Shown here: positions 9,737 to 15,581 of the stretch, piece after piece
How positions within the stretch are numbered: position 1 is the first letter of the stretch
How the letters are laid out: every line of letters starts with the position of its first letter
Assembly: GCA_963721435.1 (NCBI GenBank)
Contig: CAVRJC010000012.1
Coordinates: 930,001 to 994,000, forward strand
Reading direction: 5' to 3'
Length of the DNA: 64,000 nucleotides
Origin: CAVRJC01 sp963721435
Lineage (GTDB): Bacteria; Actinomycetota; Acidimicrobiia; IMCC26256; DASPTH01
The notes under the pieces: generated by a model
What the model was told of the DNA's origin: nothing
Database searches by the model: none
What the model saw: the letters and a program-made list of their open reading frames with translations, nothing else
Translations under genes and position numbers: made by a program

Positions 9737-11458
9737 TCACAGGTGGAGCTGCTCGAGGATGGGACCGAGCGCGAGTGCGGGGAAGTAGGTCAAGCCCGCG
9801 ATGATCACGACAACTGCGACCACCAGGCCGCCGAACAGCGGCGTGTGGGTCGCGAGCGTGCCCGACGTCGTCGGAACCTTGGGCTTGCGGGCGAGGGACC
9901 CCGCGATCGCAAGGACAGGAATGATGAGGAAGAAGCGACCGACGAGCATCGCGAGACCCAGCGTCGTGTTGAGCCACTGCGTGTTGGCCGTGATGCCCGC
10001 GAACGCCGACCCGTTGTTGTTCGCGGCCGAAGCGAACGCGTAGAGGACCTCGCTGAACCCATGCGTGCCCGGGTTCCAGATCGACACGTGGAGCACGGAG
10101 TCGACGAACATCGACGCGCCCGTGAAGCCGAGCAGCACCGCCGGCACCGCGATCAGGTACAGGACGATCAGCTTCGTTTCTCGGCTCTGCAGCTTTTTCC
10201 CGAGGTACTCGGGTGTTCGCCCGATCATGAGACCGGCGATGAACACAGCAAAGAGCACGTTCACGAGCAAGCCCATCAGGCCGACGCCGACGCCGCCGGG
10301 CGTCACCTCCCCGGTGAACATGCCGAGGAACGGCACCAGCGAACCGACCGGCGTCCAGCTGTCGTGCATCGAGTTCACGGAGCCGTTCGAGGTCAGCGTG
10401 ACCGACGCACCCCAGATGGCCGACGACGACACGCCGTTGCGGACTTCCTTGCCTTCCATGTTGCCGCCGCCCTGATCGACGGTGACCGCCTGGTTGGCGC
10501 CGACCGCGGTGAGACGGGGGTTGCCGTTGGTCTCGGCGAAGCTCGCGAACACCGAGCCCACGACCCAGAGGATGACCATGATCCACAGGACGAGCCGGCC
10601 TTGGCGCTTGTCCTTCACGAGCACGCCGAACGCAACGGCGAGCGCGAACGCAAGGAGCACGGTGAGATAGAGCTCCAAGAAGTTCGAGAGCTGCGTCGGG
10701 TTCTCGAACGGGTGAGCCGAGTTGACGTTGAAGAACCCGCCGCCGTTGCTCCCGAGTTGCTTGATCGCCATCCAGGCGGCGAGGGGGCCACCGGGAATGA
10801 GCTGCTTCCCGCCCTGGACCGTGGTGACGGCACGGAAGCCATGGAAGTTGGATATGACGCCCTGGCTGCCGAGCACGATCGCGAACAGCAACGAGATCGG
10901 CAGCAAGATGCGCGTCGTGCCGCGGACGATGTCGACCCAGAAGTTGCCGATGAGCGACGTCCGGGACCGGGTGAGGCCACGGATGAGCGCGATCACGATC
11001 GCGAGCCCGACCGCGGCGGAGGCGAAATGCTGCACCAGCAGGCCACCAACCGACGTCAGGAGGCTCATCGTGTTCTCGCCGCCGTAGCTCTGCCAGTTGG
11101 TGTTGGTGACGAAGCTCACCGCGGTGTCGAACGACAGATGCGTGCCGACCGCGGGGACGTGGGTGGGATTGAACGGCAGGTGGGCCTGGAGCCGCATGAT
11201 CCCGTAGAGGACGACCGCCGACGCCGCGCTGAACGCGACGAGGCTCATCGCGTACGCGGTCCATCGCTGCTCGTGCTCGGGGTCGACACGGAGCAGTCGG
11301 TAGATGCCCCGCTCGACGGGAAGGAAGAACCGGTCCCCCGGCGCGCGACCTTCGGGGTCCGAACCATAGACCTTCGCGATGTAGCGGCCGAGTGGCGGGA
11401 CGGTCACCGCGAGCAGGAGGAGCAGCGCCAGGAATTGCAGCAGTGCGGAGGACGACAT
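9737..11458 (-). CDS. kdpA: K+-transporting ATPase A chain (operon 2 copy)
   Basis: Potassium-translocating subunit, 573 residues with about ten membrane helices. The selectivity-filter repeats are visible as TNTNWQSYGGE, GSNGGGFFNVNSAHP, TSNGSVNSMHDS and ASAANNNGSAFAG. It starts at the ATG at 11458, 3 bp after the kdpF stop. Its conserved pore loops match copy 1, while peripheral loops differ, suggesting an old duplication or separate acquisition. Confidence 0.97.
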   Translation of the reverse strand: MSSSALLQFLALLLLLAVTVPPLGRYIAKVYGSDPEGRAPGDRFFLPVERGIYRLLRVDPEHEQRWTAYAMSLVAFSAASAVVLYGIMRLQAHLPFNPTHVPAVGTHLSFDTAVSFVTNTNWQSYGGENTMSLLTSVGGLLVQHFASAAVGLAIVIALIRGLTRSRTSLIGNFWVDIVRGTTRILLPISLLFAIVLGSQGVISNFHGFRAVTTVQGGKQLIPGGPLAAWMAIKQLGSNGGGFFNVNSAHPFENPTQLSNFLELYLTVLLAFALAVAFGVLVKDKRQGRLVLWIMVILWVVGSVFASFAETNGNPRLTAVGANQAVTVDQGGGNMEGKEVRNGVSSSAIWGASVTLTSNGSVNSMHDSWTPVGSLVPFLGMFTGEVTPGGVGVGLMGLLVNVLFAVFIAGLMIGRTPEYLGKKLQSRETKLIVLYLIAVPAVLLGFTGASMFVDSVLHVSIWNPGTHGFSEVLYAFASAANNNGSAFAGITANTQWLNTTLGLAMLVGRFFLIIPVLAIAGSLARKPKVPTTSGTLATHTPLFGGLVVAVVVIIAGLTYFPALALGPILEQLHL

Positions 11459-11461
11459 GGC

Positions 11462-11569
11462 TCAGAACCTCTCTGGGAAGACCAGCGCGAGCACGAGGTA
11501 CACCACGAGCACGGTCGTCAAACCCAACGCCACGAGATTGTCCGCGGTCGACGTTGCCAGCACGTTCAC
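11462..11569 (-). CDS. kdpF: K+-transporting ATPase F chain (operon 2 copy)
   Basis: A 35-residue single-helix peptide starting with GTG at 11569 (MNVLATSTAD) and ending LVLALVFPERF. The ending matches the PERF tail of copy 1, and the helix and position directly before kdpA identify it. The start overlaps the stop of the upstream small ORF by 4 nt. Confidence 0.9.
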   Translation of the reverse strand: MNVLATSTADNLVALGLTTVLVVYLVLALVFPERF

Positions 11570-11745
11570 GCCGCACGCTCCGCCGGCGGTGCACCTACCG
11601 GCGTCGGGGCGCCGTGCTCGAGGTCCGCGTCGAGGTCAACTTCGGGCTCGTCCGCGGGTCCAATGATCCGGTCGCACCCTCGGATGTACGCGACGCACAA
11701 CGCGAAGAACGCGAGGATCGTCAAGAGATAGATCGTGTCGTACAC
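11566..11745 (-). CDS. Conserved small single-pass membrane protein upstream of kdpF (operon 2)
   Basis: A 59-residue protein starting with GTG at 11745 behind a good ribosome-binding site (AGAGGAG). One hydrophobic helix (LLTILAFFALCVAYI) is followed by RGCDRIIGPADEP and an acidic, then proline/alanine-rich tail. Paralogue of the ORF at 5819-5983, sharing the GCDRIIGP motif right after the helix and the 4-nt overlap with kdpF. Unknown function; Kdp-linked by conserved neighbourhood. Confidence 0.82.
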   Translation of the reverse strand: MYDTIYLLTILAFFALCVAYIRGCDRIIGPADEPEVDLDADLEHGAPTPVGAPPAERAA

Positions 11746-11969
11746 CTGGCTCGCTCCTCTCGCGGCAGTTGCCTGCGGTTCTACGAGCCGGGAGCGTCGC
11801 TGCCAAGCGCATTCACGAACTTGCGACGCGCATACGTCGCGGATTTGACATCCGTTGCCCACGCTTTGCCGTCGTGTTTCGCGCGTGTTTCGCCGCTCGC
11901 GCAGAAGCTTCGCGCGCGGTCACCACGCGCTCTGAGCTCGTCGCTGCCCGACGTCCGCAGATGTGCGCG

Positions 11970-12347
11970 CTAGTGCGACGCCGTGGACGACGTCGTACCC
12001 GGGCCCGACGGGACGTCGAGCACCCAGGGGCTCTCCTCGAGCGTGTAGCCCACGCGCTTCTGACATCGCAGCGCGAGACCCACGGTGGCGAGCCTCCGGC
12101 GAAGACGCATGATGCTTCGCGTGCGCGCGATATCGCTCGGCGCGGCGGCAGGCCACAGCAACTGCGAGAATTCGGCTGCCGAGATCGGGCGCGGAAAAGA
12201 GTCGAAGAGAGCGGTAACGAGTGCTCGCTCGCGACTCCGGAGCTTCAATTCGCGGGCACCGTGGACAAGAAGGTCAGGCCCGACGAGCTCGGCGCCGAGT
12301 GCTCCGTGTGGTCGGGCCGCTCCCGTCGTCTTCTCCACCGCGGTCAT
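11970..12347 (-). CDS. Winged-helix DNA-binding protein (OmpR-type effector domain without receiver)
   Basis: A 125-residue protein. Residues about 28-110 resemble the C-terminal winged helix of response regulators or SARP-like regulators: ELKLRSRERALVTALFDSF, then PISAAEFSQLLWP, ARTRSIMRLRRRLA as recognition helix and a final VGYTLEE wing. No receiver domain is present. The start overlaps the stop of the Usp-like gene upstream by 4 nt, so the two are co-translated. It lies 224 bp before the second kdp operon on the same strand, suggesting a regulatory role in potassium supply; that role is inferred. Confidence 0.6.
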   Translation of the reverse strand: MTAVEKTTGAARPHGALGAELVGPDLLVHGARELKLRSRERALVTALFDSFPRPISAAEFSQLLWPAAAPSDIARTRSIMRLRRRLATVGLALRCQKRVGYTLEESPWVLDVPSGPGTTSSTASH

Positions 12348-12757
12348 TGGTGGGCGTGCACGGGCACGAGGACACCGCGCGCACCCGGTACGCGGTTCAC
12401 CGCGTCGCGGATCGCCTCCGCGGTGCGGTCATGGAGCACCCGCCGAACCAATCCTCGCGTGGAGAGACACCCGGCAAGGACGACGACATCGTCGAAACCG
12501 GCAGCATGCTGCACGCGCGCCATTTCGCTGATGCTCGCGGCGACGCCACCTCGATTGTCGATTACTTCGAGCTCGAGCCCGTGCGGCTGGACGTCCGCCC
12601 ACCACCGGCCCAACGCGTCCACCTCGACCGCGCCGGTCGCGACGTGGACTCCTCGATGATCCGCCGCCGCAAAGCGCGACGCGTACCAAGCAGCAGCCGT
12701 CACGCGGCGATCCGGCGCACCCACTGCGACGATCACCAACCGTCGACCGGCTCCCAA
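12344..12757 (-). CDS. Usp-like single-domain protein
   Basis: A 137-residue protein with alternating beta-alpha pattern (RRLVIVAVGAPDRRVTAAAWYA…GVHVAT…). The C-terminal half (DDVVVLAG…RRVLHDRTAEAIRDAVN…GVLVPVHAH) resembles the cytosolic Usp-like tail of some amino-acid/potassium permeases, where a similar 'LLHNQSA' segment is found. Nucleotide-binding residues are not obvious. It is translationally coupled to the winged-helix gene and lies downstream of the motif shared with kdp operon 1. It may be a sensor partner for the DNA-binding protein. Family call is tentative. Confidence 0.45.
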   Translation of the reverse strand: MGAGRRLVIVAVGAPDRRVTAAAWYASRFAAADHRGVHVATGAVEVDALGRWWADVQPHGLELEVIDNRGGVAASISEMARVQHAAGFDDVVVLAGCLSTRGLVRRVLHDRTAEAIRDAVNRVPGARGVLVPVHAHQ

Positions 12758-12852
12758 CGATCGGCGTCCTTCGAGCCGGTGCCAGTCCCACGCGGCGCGT
12801 CATGAGACCGACTTCTACGGCCTGGGTGAGATCCCGTCGAGCGTCTTCACAG

Positions 12853-12895
12853 GATCTCAGCGGATCTCCGTCGCGAATTAGCGGCTTCTGAACAC
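12853..12895. promoter_or_regulatory. Candidate KdpE operator, second copy
   Basis: TCAGCGG at 12857-12863 and TTAGCGG at 12878-12884 are spaced 21 bp apart, followed by TGAAC. Flanking bases (ATCTCCGT…CG…ATTAGC) match the motif at 6088-6133. It sits about 100 bp upstream of the Usp-like gene, between divergent genes. Conservation in front of two kdp-linked units suggests a common regulator, most simply KdpE. Confidence 0.55.
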
Positions 12896-12992
12896 GACAT
12901 CCGAGAAGGCCTCCCTACACTTTTTTTTCCGCGGAGAGCCGGGAATCTGGCCGGCACCGCGAGGCGTCGACGCCTTCCGATGGGGGCTGACT

Positions 12993-13484
12993 GTGAATGG
13001 ACTCCTGTTCCTCGCAATCCTGACGGCCGGGATCGCGGTCGTCGTCGCGGTCCGCCAGGCGCCGAACCTGCTCCCGTGGCGGGCACGAATGCGGTGGCTG
13101 CTGGTCGCGCAACTCAGTGACCCGATCTTCGGCTTCTGCGATCCGCTCGGGCTGCAGATGCGTGAGGTCGTGCTCATCGCGGTCGAGCAACACACCGACG
13201 GGCTCCGGCTGGTCGTGCAGGACGCGGGGCGCCGCGACGTACAGCCGACGGCGCTCGAGCGAGACCGTCCCGACGCCACCGTGGTCGCAGCGTTGCACGA
13301 CTGGTGCGCGTTGCGGACGCCGCTGCTCCTCGTCACCCGCGGCGACGAAGAGACTGCGCTGCACGGACCGACCATCGCGGTCGTCGGATTGCGGGCCGTG
13401 CAGCGCACCCCCGAGCCGGCCTCGCCGGGGCCGCGTTCGGCCCGACGCGCCGAACTTCCGAACCGGGACCACGATCGCCGATGA
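12993..13484 (+). CDS. Hypothetical N-terminally membrane-anchored protein
   Basis: A 163-residue protein starting with GTG (MNGLLFLAIL). A hydrophobic N-terminal helix (residues 3-20) is followed by a soluble part with no motif recognised. The C-terminus is rich in Arg and Pro. It overlaps the start of the YggT gene by 4 nt (ATGA), suggesting an operon. A run of eight T (12921-12928) lies in its leader. Codon choice is GC-rich at third positions, supporting it as real coding sequence. Confidence 0.55.
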   Translation: MNGLLFLAILTAGIAVVVAVRQAPNLLPWRARMRWLLVAQLSDPIFGFCDPLGLQMREVVLIAVEQHTDGLRLVVQDAGRRDVQPTALERDRPDATVVAALHDWCALRTPLLLVTRGDEETALHGPTIAVVGLRAVQRTPEPASPGPRSARRAELPNRDHDRR

Positions 13485-13729
13485 CCCAATTGATCGTCTC
13501 GTTCCTCCAGATCTACCTGCTCATCCTGATGGGACGAGCCATCCTGTCGTGGTTCCCGCTCCGTTCGGGTGGCATCCCCGCCGCGATCAACAGCGCGCTC
13601 TTCACGCTCACCGAGCCCATACTCCGACCGGTGCGCCGAGTCATCCCACGTACGGGCATGATCGATCTGTCGTTCCTCGTGGTGTTCTTCGGGATCATCA
13701 TCCTCGAGAACCTCGTGGTCAACTCGTGA
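13481..13729 (+). CDS. YggT family membrane protein
   Basis: An 82-residue protein with two hydrophobic helices (QLIVSFLQIYLLILMGRAIL and LSFLVVFFGIIILENLVV) and the family motif SWFP…LFTLTEPILRPVRRVIP between them. YggT proteins are small membrane proteins linked to osmotic tolerance and to division or K+ homeostasis neighbourhoods. It overlaps the preceding hypothetical gene by 4 nt. Last recognisable gene before the integrated element. Confidence 0.85.
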   Translation: MTQLIVSFLQIYLLILMGRAILSWFPLRSGGIPAAINSALFTLTEPILRPVRRVIPRTGMIDLSFLVVFFGIIILENLVVNS

Positions 13730-14129
13730 CGCCCAGAAGAGAGGCTCCCCACGAATCCAAAACACACCGTTTCGTCCGTACTTTCCGCCGTCAGAGCCGA
13801 TCACTGCCAGTGATCGCAGCCTTATCGTCAGCGCCAACAGCGGGTCTCGGCCTTCTGGCCCCTTTAGAAGTGATAACTCCGCAATTCGACACGTCGTTCG
13901 GCGCTCCTCCTCAGTCGCGGCAGTCGTTGTGGTCGCCATGGCGCATCCGGGTCGCCGCCGGGAGCAGTAGAGAAGGTCCCAATAGCGAGTCGCGGATGGC
14001 AGAAAGGTCGGTGCACGAGACCCGGCTTGGACAGCTGTGCACATACACCTGTCCGGGTGAGTTTGTCATCGCGCACCTCTTTCTCCGGCGGAACGCTGTG
14101 GATAGCCAGATGAGCGATGACGTTGTGTC
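13730..14129. other. Intergenic region with a 17-bp perfect palindrome
   Basis: No convincing gene is seen in these 400 bp. The inverted repeat GATCACTG-C-CAGTGATC occupies 13799-13815. It lacks a T-run, so an operator is more likely than a terminator. The left end of the tRNA-Ile-linked element may fall here, but no duplicate of the tRNA 3' end was found by eye. Confidence 0.4.
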
Positions 14130-14855
14130 TCACCGGCTGCGTCGCGCCCAATGGACCGCGCACGCCTGCATGTATTCGTCGAGCACGTCGGGCTCAGGTA
14201 CCGCGGCGTCGAGGTCGGGTCCCACTGAGTTGAGCTGTTCGTGTAGGTAGCCGGCGAAAGCTCCGAGGAGTGCAGACGGATCGAAGCCTTCGTTCTCGGC
14301 CCACTTTGAGAAGCCGTCGAGCATGGACCGGGCGTGCACAGCGGTGCTCGATGCGATCTCGTCGAGATTGCCGAGAGCGCTCGCGATTGCGGCGTCGACC
14401 TGTGCGGTGTCGGTCTCATCCAATTGTCTGAAGTCCTTGTCTTCAACATCGCACTCGGAGTCGTCCTCGCTTTCGGCCGGAATTGGCGGCGGGTCGTCGC
14501 GACCCGCTCGCGTCCACCCCCAGCGCGCACCCTCTCGGAACGCACGCAGCGATTCCAGGAAGAGCGCTGAAAGGCAATCGTCGAGAACTATGGCTGTGTA
14601 TGAACGCATGGCGTGAACGAGTGCGAGGTTGCTGAGCAATCTCCCGATGTCGAGCGCGAACACGGTCGTGACAAATTCGGCGGCGCTCATTCGATCAAGG
14701 AATGCGGCGTCCAGTTGCTCGTAACGGAGCCGTGGGCACGCGCGACCTAGACGATTCACTTCCTCATCGTCAGCTCGTGCCAGCGCCGCGATCGTCGCTG
14801 CCGCGCGCTCCTGCGCGGCGAGTCGGTCATAGTGCAGGCCGAGTTCGCGGTTCAT
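14130..14855 (-). CDS. Hypothetical protein of the integrated element
   Basis: A 241-residue, mostly helical and acidic protein (SEDDSECDVEDKDFRQLDETD in the middle). No family is recognised and no membrane segment is present. It starts at the ATG at 14855, overlapping the stop of the upstream HTH gene by 4 nt, so it is the last gene of the element's minus-strand operon. Lower GC at third positions than the flanking chromosome is consistent with accessory DNA. Confidence 0.6.
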   Translation of the reverse strand: MNRELGLHYDRLAAQERAAATIAALARADDEEVNRLGRACPRLRYEQLDAAFLDRMSAAEFVTTVFALDIGRLLSNLALVHAMRSYTAIVLDDCLSALFLESLRAFREGARWGWTRAGRDDPPPIPAESEDDSECDVEDKDFRQLDETDTAQVDAAIASALGNLDEIASSTAVHARSMLDGFSKWAENEGFDPSALLGAFAGYLHEQLNSVGPDLDAAVPEPDVLDEYMQACAVHWARRSR

Positions 14856-15247
14856 GCCGATCTCGGTCGTGCGCGGAGGGCATCTTCGAGTGCTTCGAGG
14901 CGGGCCGCGAGCTCGGTGGTTTCGTGGAAGCGACTCGCTTGGGTGAGCACAGCTCGGGCGGCGCCGAGACGTGCGCCTGGCGGCTGGTCGGCACCGAGCA
15001 ACTCCTCGAGGGTTTCAACCGCGGCCACGGTAAGACCGCTGAGGCGATCGGCAGCGCGCGCCAGGGCTTGGCGGCGGAGAGCGTCGAGCTGGGCGCGAAA
15101 GGTCGGGTTCGCGAGTCGTCGTGCGACGGTTCGCCGTGACAGATGCGCGGTGTGCGCTGCTTCGTCTTGGGTGGCACCGCCGAGGAGTGCTGCGGCGAGT
15201 GCTGCGTCCGCTGCGGAACGCCCAGGGAAGGTGCCGTCAGGTGCCAT
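14852..15247 (-). CDS. Helix-turn-helix protein of mobile-element type
   Basis: A 131-residue protein starting MAPDGTFPGRSAADAALA. An HTH (about 18-45: LLGGATQDEAAHTAHLSRRTVARRLANP) is followed by a helical region (LDALRRQALARAADRL…) and a C-terminal coiled coil (ETTELAARLEALEDALRA). This architecture is widespread in actinobacterial prophages and islands, where it is often annotated as a terminase-small-subunit-like or HTH protein. The start overlaps the zinc-ribbon gene by 11 nt. Confidence 0.65.
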   Translation of the reverse strand: MAPDGTFPGRSAADAALAAALLGGATQDEAAHTAHLSRRTVARRLANPTFRAQLDALRRQALARAADRLSGLTVAAVETLEELLGADQPPGARLGAARAVLTQASRFHETTELAARLEALEDALRARPRSA

Positions 15248-15581
15248 CGGGTGCCATTTCGTTGGGGTCCCATGGGCATGGCGGCCAGCCATCGAGTCGG
15301 TCAAAACGCGCAGCGACGATCTTGCAGCAGGCCGGACACAACAAGGGACCCCAGTAGGCCGGGACCAGGTGCTCACTGACGGCGCCGCATTGATCGCACC
15401 GGGCTTCCTCGGCGAGCAGATCTTCAGCTTCGAGGAGCACAAGCACTTCATGTTTCGCGGCGCCGAGTTGACGCGCGAGGTCCTCGAGCCGGCGTGGCCC
15501 AACGACGACGAGCACTCCACTGTCGGCATGAACGCGCATCCCGGCGCTTCGCGCCTCCCGTAGCAGGGTCACCACGTCCAT
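15237..15581 (-). CDS. TubC-N-like / zinc-ribbon protein
   Basis: A 114-residue protein. Residues 1-50 (MDVVTLLREARSAGMRVHAD…LLVLLEAE pattern) resemble the TubC N-terminal docking fold often found beside primases in mobile elements. Residues 60-90 hold two CxxC pairs (CDQCGAV and CPACCKI) forming a likely zinc ribbon. It lies between the primase-helicase gene (13-nt overlap) and the HTH gene, so it may load or modulate the replication protein. Confidence 0.6.
   Translation of the reverse strand: MDVVTLLREARSAGMRVHADSGVLVVVGPRRLEDLARQLGAAKHEVLVLLEAEDLLAEEARCDQCGAVSEHLVPAYWGPLLCPACCKIVAARFDRLDGWPPCPWDPNEMAPDGT

Noticed and set aside
12921..12928. Run of eight T as a terminator
   Set aside because: No GC-rich hairpin directly upstream and it lies between divergent genes, where a terminator is not expected.
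13730..14129. attL copy of the tRNA-Ile 3' end
   Set aside because: No stretch matching the tRNA 3' segment could be found by eye; the true left end may be elsewhere.
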